A stretch of 64,000 nucleotides of DNA from DASRDZ01 sp035652335 (GTDB lineage: Bacteria; Chloroflexota; Dormibacteria; Aeolococcales; Aeolococcaceae): NCBI GenBank assembly GCA_035652335.1, contig DASRDZ010000005.1:17915-81914 (forward strand), written 5' to 3'. This document shows, in pieces, positions 24,520 to 33,408 of this stretch (the first letter of the stretch is position 1; each line of letters starts with the position of its first letter). Made by a program: the position numbers and the translations under genes. The notes beneath the pieces were generated by a model, which saw nothing but the letters and a program-made list of their open reading frames with translations, had not been told where the DNA came from and ran no database searches.

Positions 24520-25535
24520 CAGCCCGCCGCCGCACCGAGCGGCTTGTAGTTGCGCCGGTAGAACTCCCAGAACTCCCCGGACTTGAGCGGCCGCCACCAG
24601 TCCTCGTTCTCCGCGTACCAGCGCGCGGTGCGCTGCATGCCGTCCGCGAAGGACACCCGAGGCGCCCAGCCCAGCGCGCGCAGCTTCGCCGTGTCGAGCG
24701 CATACCGCCGGTCGTGTCCCGGCCGGTCCTGCACGTGCTGCTTCAGCGACTCGGGCTTGCCCAGCGCCGCCAGGATGGTGTCGGCCACCTCGATCCCGTT
24801 CACCCCGTCGCCGCCGTACCCGACGTTGTAGTCCTCGCCGACCGCGCCCTGCCGCAGCGCCACGTCGATCCCGGCGCAGTGGTCCTCGACGTGCAGGTAG
24901 TCGCGCACCGCCTGACCGTCGCCGTAGATGGGGAGGGGCCGGTCGTCGATGGCGTTGGTGATGAACAGCGGGATGATCTTCTCGGGGTACTGGTAGTGCC
25001 CGTAGGTGTTCGACCCCCGCGTGATGATCGCCGGGAACCCGTACGAGGCCCGGTACGACCACACCAGCATCTCGCCCCCCGCCTTCGACGCGCTGTACGG
25101 CGACCGCGGCCGCAGCGGGTCGGCCTCCACCGACCGTCCGGAATGCACCGAGCCGTACACCTCGTCGGTGCTGACCTGGAGGAACCGCGAGTGCCCCGCC
25201 GCCCGCGCCGCCTCCATGAGCACGAAGGTCCCGTAGACGTCGGTCTGGATGAAGGCGCCCGGCGACTCCAGCGAGCGGTCGACGTGCGACTCCGCTGCGA
25301 AGTTGACGATGACGTCGACCTCCGCGGCCAGCGGACCGACCAGCGCCGCGTCGGCGATGTCGCCCTGCACGAAGCGGAACCGCGCATCCGACCGCACCGG
25401 GTCGAGGTTGCGGGGATTCCCCGCGTAGGTGAGCTTGTCCAGCACCACGACGGAATCGGAGGGGTGCGTGCGCAGCGTCATCCGCACGAACTCGCTGCCG
25501 ATGAACCCCGCACCGCCGGTGACCAGCAATCGCAT
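24519..25535 (-). CDS. rmlB: dTDP-glucose 4,6-dehydratase
   Basis: 338 aa extended SDR. VTGGAGFIGSEFVR at the N-terminus, NFAAESHVDRS, QVSTDEVYGSV with the catalytic Thr-Asp-Glu, and YSASKAGGEML with Tyr/Lys. It turns dTDP-glucose into dTDP-4-keto-6-deoxyglucose. The start lies 7 bases after the rmlC stop. It is part of a full rhamnose operon, so rhamnose is very likely in the envelope glycan. Confidence 0.95.
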   Translation of the reverse strand: MRLLVTGGAGFIGSEFVRMTLRTHPSDSVVVLDKLTYAGNPRNLDPVRSDARFRFVQGDIADAALVGPLAAEVDVIVNFAAESHVDRSLESPGAFIQTDVYGTFVLMEAARAAGHSRFLQVSTDEVYGSVHSGRSVEADPLRPRSPYSASKAGGEMLVWSYRASYGFPAIITRGSNTYGHYQYPEKIIPLFITNAIDDRPLPIYGDGQAVRDYLHVEDHCAGIDVALRQGAVGEDYNVGYGGDGVNGIEVADTILAALGKPESLKQHVQDRPGHDRRYALDTAKLRALGWAPRVSFADGMQRTARWYAENEDWWRPLKSGEFWEFYRRNYKPLGAAAG

Positions 25536-25542
25536 AGGCGCC

Positions 25543-26121
25543 TCAGATGTTCTCGATCGACCAGTCGAAGCCGATCCGCGGGTCGTTCCAGGCGATGCGG
25601 CCCTCGTCCGGGTCGGCCGGGTCGTACGGCTCGGTGACGTAGTAGTTGAGGATGACGTCCTGCTGCGAGACGCACTGGTACCCGTGCGCCACGAAGGGAG
25701 GGATCGCCACCATCCGAGGTGCGTGCTCGCCGAGCATGACCACCTGGATGCGCCCCTCGGTCGGCGAGCCCTCGCGCAGGTCGCAGAGCACGACGCGGGC
25801 GTTGCCGGCGACGATGTCCCAGTAGTCCCACTGCTTCTTGTGCCAGTGGAACGCCTTGATCAGCTCCGGCGGGTTGCCGCCTCGCGCATAGGCCAGCGAT
25901 CGCGACATCTGCGCGAACGGCTGCTCCGGGATGAAGGGATTGCCGTCGTCGTCGAGGTCGCCCCGCTTCAGTTGCTCGATGAAGTAGCCGCGCTGGTCGA
26001 CGTGCTTCCTGAACGTCTTCACCATCACGCCGTCGATCCGGCCCAGCCGCTGGGCCGCGGGGACCGAGGCCAGCCGCGCCAGCACCCGCTCCATCGATTC
26101 GGTCACAGCCATCCAGGCCAT
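25543..26121 (-). CDS. rmlC: dTDP-4-dehydrorhamnose 3,5-epimerase family cupin
   Basis: 192 aa. Cupin fold with KHVDQRGYFIEQLKRGD, IKAFHWHKKQWDYWDIVAGNARVVLCDLREGSPT, IPPFVAHGYQC and YYVTEPYDPADPDEGRIAWNDP. Its sequence is not the most canonical RmlC (FHWHKKQWDYW replaces the usual GxHxQ block), but the end motif and operon position fit the 3,5-epimerase. ATG 26121 (MAWM) is 4 bases after the rmlA stop; ATG 26112 is an alternative. An epimerase variant or sugar isomerase remains possible. Confidence 0.82.
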   Translation of the reverse strand: MAWMAVTESMERVLARLASVPAAQRLGRIDGVMVKTFRKHVDQRGYFIEQLKRGDLDDDGNPFIPEQPFAQMSRSLAYARGGNPPELIKAFHWHKKQWDYWDIVAGNARVVLCDLREGSPTEGRIQVVMLGEHAPRMVAIPPFVAHGYQCVSQQDVILNYYVTEPYDPADPDEGRIAWNDPRIGFDWSIENI

Positions 26122-26125
26122 ATGC

Positions 26126-27190
26126 TCAGTGCAGCTCCACCTTGGAGTGGTCGCCGAGCATGAGGCGCAGGGCCCGCGGTCGCTCCGGCGACTCGCAGAC
26201 CACGCAGTCCTTGCCCAGCAGCGACGACTCGATCTTCCCGTTCACGTTCTCGATGCGCGACCGCTCCAGCACGATCGAGTGCTCGATCTCGGCGTTGCGA
26301 ACCACGCAGTCGTAGTAGATGGCGGTGAACGGCCCGACGTAGGCGTGCTCGACGACGGTCCGCTCGCCGATGATCGCCGGCCCCCGCACCCGGCAGTTGC
26401 TCAGCGTCGCGCCCTTCTCGACGATCACCTTGCCCTCCAGCCGGACGTTCTCGCCGATCGTCCCCTCCATGCGCGGCTCCATCCCGTCGAGGACGATGCG
26501 GTTCGCCTCCAGCATGTCCTCCAGCCGTCCGGTGTCCTTCCACCATCCGGTGATGACGTGCGGCACCACCGACCGGCCGTCGTCGATCATGCGCTGGATG
26601 GCGTCGGTGATCTCCAGCTCGCCGCGCGGCGAGGGCTCGATCCGGTCGATGGCGCCGTGCACCAGCGGGGAGAACAGGTAGACGCCGACCAGCGCCAGGT
26701 CGGACGGCGGCACCTCCGGCTTCTCGACCAGCCGCACCACCCGCCCGCCGCTCAGCTCGGCGACGCCGAAGCGCTGTGGCTCCGGCACCTTGGCGAGCAG
26801 GATCATCGCGTCCGGCTGCGCCGAGTCGAACTCGCGCACCAGGGCGGCGATGCCGTCGCGGATGAGGTTGTCGCCGAGGTACATCACGAAGCGGTCGTCG
26901 CCCAGCCACTCCCGCGCGGTGAGCACCGCGTGGGCGAGGCCGAGCGGTGCGGGCTGGGGGATGTAGGTGATGGCGCAGCCGAAGCGGCCGCCGTCGCCGA
27001 CCGCGTCGCGCACCTCGGGCCCGGTCTCGCCGGTGATGATGCCGATGTCGGTGATGCCGGCCTCCACCATCGCCTCGATGGCGAAGAAGAGCACCGGCTT
27101 GTTGGCCACCGGCACCAGCTGCTTGGCGCTGGTGTGGGTGATGGGCCGGAGCCGCGTCCCCTTGCCACCGCTCAGGATCAGGCCCTTCAC
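26126..27190 (-). CDS. rmlA: Glucose-1-phosphate thymidylyltransferase (long, StrD/RmlA2-like)
   Basis: 354 aa. Nucleotidyltransferase signature LILSGGKGTRLRPITHTSAKQLVPVANKP at the N-terminus, then YLGDNLI and LVEKPEVPPSDLALVGVYLF. A C-terminal left-handed beta-helix tail of about 110 residues (RMEGTIGENVRLEGKVIVEKGA) makes it longer than the usual 290-residue RmlA, as in StrD-type enzymes. It makes dTDP-glucose from Glc-1-P and dTTP. GTG 27190 overlaps the stop of a 7-codon leaderless ORF (GTGA). It heads the rmlACBD operon. Confidence 0.92.
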   Translation of the reverse strand: MKGLILSGGKGTRLRPITHTSAKQLVPVANKPVLFFAIEAMVEAGITDIGIITGETGPEVRDAVGDGGRFGCAITYIPQPAPLGLAHAVLTAREWLGDDRFVMYLGDNLIRDGIAALVREFDSAQPDAMILLAKVPEPQRFGVAELSGGRVVRLVEKPEVPPSDLALVGVYLFSPLVHGAIDRIEPSPRGELEITDAIQRMIDDGRSVVPHVITGWWKDTGRLEDMLEANRIVLDGMEPRMEGTIGENVRLEGKVIVEKGATLSNCRVRGPAIIGERTVVEHAYVGPFTAIYYDCVVRNAEIEHSIVLERSRIENVNGKIESSLLGKDCVVCESPERPRALRLMLGDHSKVELH

Positions 27191-27210
27191 CGGCCCAGTG
27201 TCCCAATCAC
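27187..27210 (-). CDS. Leaderless 7-codon upstream ORF coupled to rmlA
   Basis: GTG 27210 encodes MIGTLGR and its TGA overlaps the rmlA GTG as GTGA. A TAGGCT box ends 8 bases before the GTG, giving the same geometry as the 10-codon ORF before the Wzm gene. I infer that translation starts at the mRNA end and passes to rmlA by termination-reinitiation. A peptide function is not implied. Confidence 0.45.
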   Translation of the reverse strand: MIGTLGR

Positions 27211-27218
27211 GCGGCAGG

Positions 27219-27224
27219 AGCCTA
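27219..27224 (-). promoter_or_regulatory. Candidate -10 box TAGGCT of the rml operon
   Basis: Minus-strand TAGGCT with 8 bases to the GTG of the 7-codon ORF and 28 bases to rmlA. Confidence 0.45.
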
Positions 27225-27304
27225 GCACGCAGCGGCGCCCGCGCCGGGAACGCCGAACGCATGTGCGCGCAGAACACATCTCTGTGACATGACCGGGCTC
27301 ACAA

Positions 27305-27333
27305 GTGACTCCCGCCGGCACCCGGGTTATGAT
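27305..27333 (+). promoter_or_regulatory. Candidate -35/-10 promoter of the GH18 repeat protein gene
   Basis: GTGACT at 27305-27310 and TATGAT at 27328-27333 are separated by 17 bases, the best two-box promoter in the window. It leaves a leader of about 40 bases before ATG 27380. Confidence 0.5.
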
Positions 27334-27379
27334 CGACGCCCCCATCACGTCGGCGTTCCGGCGCATTCCCCATCACACC

Positions 27380-29485
27380 ATGCGTCTCACTCCTTTCGCA
27401 CCGCCCCGACGCCTCGCGCTGGCCCTCGCGGCCGCGCCGCTCGCCCTCATGCTGGGCACGCTGGCGCCCGCAGCGCCGGTGCAGGCGGGCGTCGCCGTCG
27501 CCGACCCGGCGATCGGCCCCAACGCGCAGCAGCAGGCGCTGCTCGGCGCCGGCGCACCGGCGCTCGCCCCCGATCCCAGCCTCCGCCCCGCCGCGAGCGC
27601 GCCGCAGGGCGTCACCCGCGCCGCCGTGGCCGTGCAGTCCTCGCAGGCGCGCGTCGCCGCCGGCAACGGCAACCTCACCCGCGAGGTGTTCGGCTTCGCG
27701 CCCTACTGGGAGCTGGGCGACTGGAGCGAGTGGCAGCTGCAGTGGCTGTCGACGATCGCCTACTTCGGGGTCAGCCTGGACGGCAACGGCAACCCCGTCG
27801 AGGGCGGCGACGCCGGCTGGTCCGGCTGGAACAGCAGCGACCTGAGCAACCTCGTCGGCGCGGCGCACAGCACCGGCGACCGCGTCCTGCTGACCATCAA
27901 GGCCTTCGACGACGCCACCATCAACGGCATCGTCAGCAGCCCGGCCAACAGCCAGAACGCGATCAACCAGACCATCGCCCTGGTGCAGCAGCGCGGCCTC
28001 GACGGCGTCACCGTCGACTTCGAGGGCAGCACCAGCAGCAGCTATCCCAGCATCCAGCAGCAGTTCACCGCCTTCGTCACCTCGCTCACCCAGCAGATGC
28101 ACAACGCGGTGCAGGGCAGCGAGGTCGCCGTGGCCACCTACAGCGGCGCGGCCAGCTGGGACCAGGGCTTCATGAACATCTCCGACCTGGGCAAGGTGGT
28201 CGACGCCCTGTTCGTGATGGCCTACGACATGTCCTTCGGCAACACGCCGAACAACGCCTCGGCGAACGCGCCGCTCAACGGCTGGACGTACAACGACACC
28301 CTGACGGTGCAGCAGTACACCTCCAAGGCGCCCGCCGGCAAGGTGATCCTCGGCGCCGGCTACTACGGCTACAAGTGGTGCACCGCGAACACCAACCCCA
28401 ACTCGGCGATCATCAGCAACGGCAACGGCTGCCCCGCCCAGGGCGTCGACACCTACTCCTCGATGTTCGACGACTTCACCTGCAGCTGCACCCAGAACGT
28501 GCAGTACCACTGGGACTCCACCGCGGCGTCGCCCTGGGCCACCTGGTACTCGCCCTCGTACGGCGCCAACCGCGAGCTGTACTACGAGGACACCTCGTCC
28601 CTGGCGGCGAAGTGGGACCTGGTCAACAGCTACGGCATCCGCGGCGCCGGCATCTGGGCGCTGGGCTACGACACCGGCCACAGCGAGCTCTTCACCCTGC
28701 TCGGCCAGAAGTTCGGGCCGCTCGCCGGCTACTGGATGGTGGCCTCGGACGGCGGCATCTTCCCCTTCGGCCGCGCCGGCGGCTACGGCTCGACGGGCAA
28801 CGTCCGGCTCAACCAGCCGATGGTCGGCATGGCGGCGACGCCCACCGGGCGCGGCTACTGGCTGGCCGCCTCCGACGGCGGCATCTTCCCCTTCGGTGAC
28901 GCGGGCGGCTACGGCTCCACCGGCAGCGAGCGGCTCAACGCGCCCATCGTCGGCATGGCCTCGACCCCGGACGGGCACGGCTACTGGCTGGTGGCGTCGG
29001 ACGGCGGCATCTTCTGCTTCGGCGACGCCTCGTTCAAGGGCTCGATGGGCGGCCAGCACCTCAACCAGCCCATCGTCGGCATGGCGCCCACGCCCGACGG
29101 CAACGGCTACTGGCTGGTGGCGTCGGACGGGGGCATCTTCCCGTTCGGTGACGCCGGCGGGTACGGCTCCACCGGCAACATCCACCTCAACCAGCCCATC
29201 GTCGGCATGGCGGCGACGCCGACCGGCCACGGCTACTGGATGGTGGCCTCGGACGGCGGCATCTTCCCCTTCGGCGACGCCGGCGGCTACGGCTCCGAGG
29301 GCGGCACGCGGCTCAACCGGCCGATCGTCGGCATGGCGGCCACGCCCAGCGGGCACGGCTACTGGCTGGTGGCGTCGGACGGCGGCATCTTCACCTTCGG
29401 TGACGCGCCCTTCCTCGGCTCCACCGGCGGGCAGCACCTCAACCAGCCGGTGGTGGGCATGGCCTCGATGAGCCTGGGCCACTAG
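27380..29485 (+). CDS. Secreted GH18-family glycoside hydrolase-like protein with C-terminal 42-aa repeats
   Basis: 701 aa with a signal peptide (MRLTPFAPPRRLALALAAAP, cut near VQAG). The domain at about 100-450 is a GH18 TIM barrel: VFGFAPYWELGDW, the catalytic DGVTVDFE at 208-215 with Asp213 and Glu215, VMAYDM (the Tyr-Asp strand) and GAGYYGYKW. GH18 enzymes cut beta-1,4 GlcNAc links in chitin or peptidoglycan-like glycans, and spore SleL/YaaH-like members share this style. Six 42-residue GYW repeats follow. The start was chosen for the signal peptide; the frame opens earlier through the promoter. Confidence 0.82.
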   Translation: MRLTPFAPPRRLALALAAAPLALMLGTLAPAAPVQAGVAVADPAIGPNAQQQALLGAGAPALAPDPSLRPAASAPQGVTRAAVAVQSSQARVAAGNGNLTREVFGFAPYWELGDWSEWQLQWLSTIAYFGVSLDGNGNPVEGGDAGWSGWNSSDLSNLVGAAHSTGDRVLLTIKAFDDATINGIVSSPANSQNAINQTIALVQQRGLDGVTVDFEGSTSSSYPSIQQQFTAFVTSLTQQMHNAVQGSEVAVATYSGAASWDQGFMNISDLGKVVDALFVMAYDMSFGNTPNNASANAPLNGWTYNDTLTVQQYTSKAPAGKVILGAGYYGYKWCTANTNPNSAIISNGNGCPAQGVDTYSSMFDDFTCSCTQNVQYHWDSTAASPWATWYSPSYGANRELYYEDTSSLAAKWDLVNSYGIRGAGIWALGYDTGHSELFTLLGQKFGPLAGYWMVASDGGIFPFGRAGGYGSTGNVRLNQPMVGMAATPTGRGYWLAASDGGIFPFGDAGGYGSTGSERLNAPIVGMASTPDGHGYWLVASDGGIFCFGDASFKGSMGGQHLNQPIVGMAPTPDGNGYWLVASDGGIFPFGDAGGYGSTGNIHLNQPIVGMAATPTGHGYWMVASDGGIFPFGDAGGYGSEGGTRLNRPIVGMAATPSGHGYWLVASDGGIFTFGDAPFLGSTGGQHLNQPVVGMASMSLGH
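28727..29482 (+). repeat. Array of six 42-aa GYW/DGGIF repeats in the GH18 protein
   Basis: Six units begin at GYWMVASDGG and end in VVGMASMSLGH. Unit 3 differs (FCFGDASFKGSMGGQ), the rest are near-identical to the arrays at 2460 and 5091. Confidence 0.88.
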
Positions 29486-29499
29486 CGCGTCAGCGCTAG
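29482..29499. promoter_or_regulatory. Perfect 7-bp inverted repeat over stop codon and next promoter
   Basis: CTAGCGC (29482-29488), loop GTCA, GCGCTAG (29493-29499). The left arm contains the TAG stop of the GH18 gene and the right arm overlaps the TAGAAT -10 box. It could be a terminator hairpin or a dimeric operator over the promoter. Confidence 0.4.
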
Positions 29500-29502
29500 A
29501 AT
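29497..29502 (+). promoter_or_regulatory. Candidate -10 box TAGAAT for the 29554 operon
   Basis: TAGAAT is 51 bases before ATG 29554. GGAG lies upstream of that ATG, so this transcript would be leadered. Confidence 0.4.
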
Positions 29503-29553
29503 GGCGGGCCTCGGAAGCACGCGGCCTCGCACGGGTCGATCTCGGAGCTCGAG

Positions 29554-30330
29554 ATGTCGCTCGGTCATCAGGTCCCGGTCTTCGTCAACTGCCGAGACCG
29601 CCTCTCTCCGCTCCGCTCCTTGCTGGAGTGGTTGGAGGGCGCGGGGCATACGCGCATCTACCTCGTGGACAACGCCTCCACGTACCCACCGCTGCTCGCC
29701 TACTACGAGACCACGCCGCACACCGTCGTCCGCCTCGGTGAGAATCTCGGCCACAAGGCGATCTGGATCAGTGGCGCCGTCAAGACGCACGCCGCCGGCG
29801 AGTACTACGTGGCCACTGACCCGGACATCGTGCCGGTTCCGGAATGCCCGCCGGACGCCGTGGCGCATTTCCGGAGGCTCCTGGACCGCCATCCGGATCG
29901 TGACAAGGTCGGCTTCGGACTGAAGATCGACGATCTTCCACGCCATTACCGGTTCGCCCGGGAAGTGCGCGAATGGGAGGGGAAGTTCTGGGATTGCGAG
30001 GTGGAGCCAGGCGTCTATGACGCACCGATCGACACCACCTTCGCGCTCCACCGACCGGAGACCGAGTTCGTGGCGTCCGATGTCCTGCCGAACCACGCAA
30101 AGAGCCTGCGCACCGGCGAACCCTATGTTGCGCGTCACACATCCTGGTACGTCAACAGCCGTCGCCCGGATGCTGAGGAGCGGTACTACCGCGAGCACGC
30201 GCGGCCGGACGTCACCCACTGGAACGTCGATCAGCTGCCCGCGCGACTGGTCGAGGCGATGCGATCCGAGGGATCGGCGTCGGACGGGCAGGGCTTCATG
30301 AGGCGGGTTGCCCGTCGACTGGGACGGTGA
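29554..30330 (+). CDS. Glycosyltransferase-like (GT-A) protein
   Basis: 258 aa. VPVFVNCRDRLSPLRSLLEWL, YLVDNAST and YYVATDPDIVPVPECP fit a GT-A nucleotide-sugar domain with DPD as the metal site in place of DXD. It is shorter and more divergent than the other GT2s here. Base composition looks less GC-biased than its neighbours by eye, as for 5958-7765. The stop overlaps the next GTG (GTGA), so it is coupled to a polytopic membrane protein. Donor and acceptor are unknown. Confidence 0.65.
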   Translation: MSLGHQVPVFVNCRDRLSPLRSLLEWLEGAGHTRIYLVDNASTYPPLLAYYETTPHTVVRLGENLGHKAIWISGAVKTHAAGEYYVATDPDIVPVPECPPDAVAHFRRLLDRHPDRDKVGFGLKIDDLPRHYRFAREVREWEGKFWDCEVEPGVYDAPIDTTFALHRPETEFVASDVLPNHAKSLRTGEPYVARHTSWYVNSRRPDAEERYYREHARPDVTHWNVDQLPARLVEAMRSEGSASDGQGFMRRVARRLGR

Positions 30331-31562
30331 GCCCCCTCGCGGCCGGCCCCGGCGCCCGACCTGCTCAGCAGGACGTCCAGTCCACAGTCCGGCGGCGTCG
30401 CACCGCGTCAGCAGTCGGCCTGCTCGGGGTGATGGTCGCGCTGATGGCCGTTGCCGCTGTCAACGTGCGCGGATCGTTCACCGGCCCCGTTGCGTGGTCG
30501 CCTGACGGTTACTACTACCAGGCCAAGGTCGTGCAACTGGAAGAGGGCCTCAACAGCCAGGACGCTCTCACGAGGGTGATGAACGAGCCCGCGGGGCGTG
30601 CCGCTCAGGCTGCGGAGCGAGCGAGCCACGTCGTGCCGCGCCTCAGCGATCCCGCGTGGCTACGCTACTGTCTCCCGGTCTTCCAGAACCGCTGGTTCGT
30701 CCCCGTTCTGGCGTATCTCATCACTCCCTTCTCCGGCGAGCGCTCGCTCGAGCTGGTGACCCTCGCCGGATACCTGCTCTGCGGCCCGCTGCTGTTCGTC
30801 ATGCTCCGCCAACGCGCTTCCGTGCTCAGCAGCCTCGTGGCCACGATCGCGGCGCTGCTCATCCCGCCCATGACCCTGGCCGCTGAGCATCCGCTCACGG
30901 ACACATGGGGACTTCTGCTGGAGGTTGCGGCTGTGGCCGTGGCGTTTCGCGTGCTCCAGGGTCCGCGTGCGTGGCGCTGGTTGTGTCTCTGGACCGTTCT
31001 GCTGGCGGCGCTGGCGCTGACCCGCGAGGTGAACGTCGTGCTGATCCTGGCCGCCTTCTGCGCGGCGGTGTTCGTTCGCAACCGCCGCTCGTTGTGGTTG
31101 GCCGCCACCGGTGCGGTCACGGCCCTCCCGTCGCTTCTGCTGTCCGGCTTCCCGTTCCGCGCGCAGATCGCCTTCACCATCGACGGCTTCCAGATCCCGC
31201 GCGACGACTCATGGTCGTACATCGCCAGTCACATCCCGGGCGCGATCGCCGGTGAGCTGGACGCGGATGTTCTGAGTCCCATCATGCACGCCGATCTGGC
31301 CACGACTGGAGCTGTCGTCCTGCTTGCCGTCGGACCCGCGGTCGCGGTGTGGACCTCCTTCCGGCGACGTGATCCATGTGCCGGCTTCCTCCTCGGACTG
31401 GTCGTCGCCGGACTGCTGTACCTCGCTTCCAGTCCGGGCCCCAGTTCACTCCGATTGGCGCTGGTCCTGCTGCCGGCTGCCTCGTTGGGGTTTGCCATGA
31501 CCCTGGACTCGTGGCGAAGCTGGATGTCGGCCGCCGCTCGACCGGCTGCGCGGCTTCGCTAG
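30327..31562 (+). CDS. Polytopic membrane protein, GT-C-like
   Basis: 411 aa, GTG start overlapping the glycosyltransferase stop. About ten hydrophobic helices, with an early lumenal loop AWSPDGYYYQAKVVQL that recalls the first-loop acidic motif of GT-C enzymes. No family name can be given. The gene pair GT-A plus GT-C-like protein mirrors other pairs in the window. The last codons contain the -10 box of apt. Confidence 0.6.
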   Translation: MSPLAAGPGARPAQQDVQSTVRRRRTASAVGLLGVMVALMAVAAVNVRGSFTGPVAWSPDGYYYQAKVVQLEEGLNSQDALTRVMNEPAGRAAQAAERASHVVPRLSDPAWLRYCLPVFQNRWFVPVLAYLITPFSGERSLELVTLAGYLLCGPLLFVMLRQRASVLSSLVATIAALLIPPMTLAAEHPLTDTWGLLLEVAAVAVAFRVLQGPRAWRWLCLWTVLLAALALTREVNVVLILAAFCAAVFVRNRRSLWLAATGAVTALPSLLLSGFPFRAQIAFTIDGFQIPRDDSWSYIASHIPGAIAGELDADVLSPIMHADLATTGAVVLLAVGPAVAVWTSFRRRDPCAGFLLGLVVAGLLYLASSPGPSSLRLALVLLPAASLGFAMTLDSWRSWMSAAARPAARLR

Positions 31563-31565
31563 ACT
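31560..31565 (+). promoter_or_regulatory. Candidate -10 box TAGACT of apt, leaderless type
   Basis: TAGACT with 9 bases to ATG 31575. It overlaps the stop codon (TAG at 31560-31562) of the upstream gene. Confidence 0.58.
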
Positions 31566-31574
31566 GGCGCCCGC

Positions 31575-32120
31575 ATGTCCGACCGCGTGTCCGATCGCAC
31601 CCTCGCCGAGCGGCTGCGCGCCGTGATCACCGACGTCCCCGACTTCCCGCGTGAGGGCGTCCTCTTCCGCGACGTGACCACGCTGTTCGGCCATGCGGAG
31701 GAGTTCCGCGCCGCCATCGACGCTCTCGCCGACGCCCACCGCGGGCAGCGCATCGACCAGATCGTGGGTGTCGAGTCGCGCGGGTTCGTGGTCGGCGGGG
31801 CGCTGGCCTACGCGCTGGACACGGGCTTCGTGCCGGTGCGCAAGCAGGGCAAGCTGCCGCGGCAGACGCTCAGCGTCAGCTACACCCTGGAGTACGGCGA
31901 GGGCGTGCTGGAGATCCACGCCGACGCGCTGCGGAGCGGCGAGCGCGTCCTCGTCGTCGACGACCTGCTGGCCACCGGCGGGACCGCCGCGGCCACGGTG
32001 TCGCTCGTCGAGCAGCTGGGCGGGGAGGTGGCCGGCATCGCGTTCCTCGTCGAGCTGGAGGCGCTGGGCGGCGGCAGGCTGCTCGGCGACCGGCCCTACG
32101 TCTCGTTGATCCGCTTCTAG
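31575..32120 (+). CDS. apt: Adenine phosphoribosyltransferase
   Basis: 181 aa, standard length. DFPREGVLFRDVTTLF, VESRGFVVGGALAYALDTGFVPVRKQGKLP and the PRPP loop VLVVDDLLATGGTAAA are all present. Converts adenine and PRPP to AMP. Followed 16 bases later by ahcY, which makes sense in S-adenosyl metabolism, since adenine and adenosine arise from the methyl cycle. Leaderless -10 supports the ATG. Confidence 0.96.
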   Translation: MSDRVSDRTLAERLRAVITDVPDFPREGVLFRDVTTLFGHAEEFRAAIDALADAHRGQRIDQIVGVESRGFVVGGALAYALDTGFVPVRKQGKLPRQTLSVSYTLEYGEGVLEIHADALRSGERVLVVDDLLATGGTAAATVSLVEQLGGEVAGIAFLVELEALGGGRLLGDRPYVSLIRF

Positions 32121-32136
32121 GAGTGACTGCACCGAC

Positions 32137-33408
32137 ATGCCAAGCGTCATTGCGCACGACGTCGCCGACCTCGGCCTCGCCTCGGAGGGCCAGCGCCTCA
32201 TCGAGTGGGCCGCCCAGGAGATGCCCGTCCTGCGGCTGATCCGCGAGCGCTTCGCCGAGGAGAAGCCACTCCAGGGCCTGCGCCTGGCGGGCTGCCTGCA
32301 CATCACCACCGAGACGGCCAACCTGGCCATCACCCTGCAGGCGGGCGGCGCGGAGTTGCGCCTCTGCGCAAGCAACCCGCTCTCGACGCAGGACCCCGTC
32401 GCCGCCGCGCTGGTGAGCAACCACGGCATCCCCACCTTCGCGGTGAAGGGCGAGGACAGCGCGCGCTACTACGAGCACATCGACGCCGTGCTCGACGTCA
32501 GGCCGCACCTCACCATGGACGACGGCGCCGACCTGGTCGCCCGCCTGCACAAGGAGCGCACCGACCTGCTCTCCGAGGTCATGGCCGGCACCGAGGAGAC
32601 GACGACGGGCGTCATCCGCCTGCGGGCGCTGGCCCGCGACGGACGGCTGCGCTTCCCCATCGTCGCCGTCAACGAGGCGCTGACGAAGCACATGTTCGAC
32701 AACCGCTACGGCACGGGGCAGTCGACTCTCGACGGCTTCATCCGCGCCACCAACATCCTGCTGGCCGGCAAGACCTTCGTGGTGTGCGGCTACGGCTGGT
32801 GCGGTCGCGGTCTGGCCATGCGCGCCTCAGGCATGGGCGCACACGTCATCGTCACCGAGATCGATCCCACCCGCGCGCTGGAGGCGGTGATGGACGGGTA
32901 CCGGGTGATGACCCTGGAGGAGGCGGCGCCCCACGCCGACATCGTGGTCACCGTCACCGGCGACATCAACGTCGTCGACCGCCGCCACATCACCAAGTTC
33001 AAGGACGGCGTCGTGGTGGCCAACAGCGGCCACTTCAACGACGAGATCAACCTGGCCGCCTTCGACGACCTCTCCACCGGGGTGACCAAGCCGCGCCCCT
33101 ACGTCGACGCCTACACGATGCAGGACGGGCGCACCCTGCACGTCCTCGCCGAGGGGCGCCTGCTCAACCTCGCCGCCGCCGAGGGGCATCCCGCCGCGGT
33201 GATGGACATGTCGTTCGCCAACCAGGCGCTGTGCGCGGAGTACGTGGCCAGGCACCACGCCGAGCTGAAGCCGCAGGTCTACGACGTGCCCGAGGAGATC
33301 GACCGCCAGGTGGCGGCGCTGAAGCTGCACAGCCTGGGCGTGGAGATCGACACGCTGACCGCCGAGCAGCAGGCCTACCTCGCCTCCTGGGAGTCGGGCA
33401 CCGCGTGA
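32137..33408 (+). CDS. ahcY: Adenosylhomocysteinase
   Basis: 423 aa, the shorter type without the 40-residue eukaryote/proteobacterial insert. HITTETANLAITLQAGGAEL, DDGADL, EETTTGVIRL, NEALTKHMFDNRYGTGQST, and the NAD-binding VCGYGWCGRGLAMRASGMGAHV. Splits S-adenosylhomocysteine into homocysteine and adenosine, relieving inhibition of the methyltransferases encoded nearby. The stop overlaps a GTG start of the next membrane protein. Confidence 0.95.
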   Translation: MPSVIAHDVADLGLASEGQRLIEWAAQEMPVLRLIRERFAEEKPLQGLRLAGCLHITTETANLAITLQAGGAELRLCASNPLSTQDPVAAALVSNHGIPTFAVKGEDSARYYEHIDAVLDVRPHLTMDDGADLVARLHKERTDLLSEVMAGTEETTTGVIRLRALARDGRLRFPIVAVNEALTKHMFDNRYGTGQSTLDGFIRATNILLAGKTFVVCGYGWCGRGLAMRASGMGAHVIVTEIDPTRALEAVMDGYRVMTLEEAAPHADIVVTVTGDINVVDRRHITKFKDGVVVANSGHFNDEINLAAFDDLSTGVTKPRPYVDAYTMQDGRTLHVLAEGRLLNLAAAEGHPAAVMDMSFANQALCAEYVARHHAELKPQVYDVPEEIDRQVAALKLHSLGVEIDTLTAEQQAYLASWESGTA

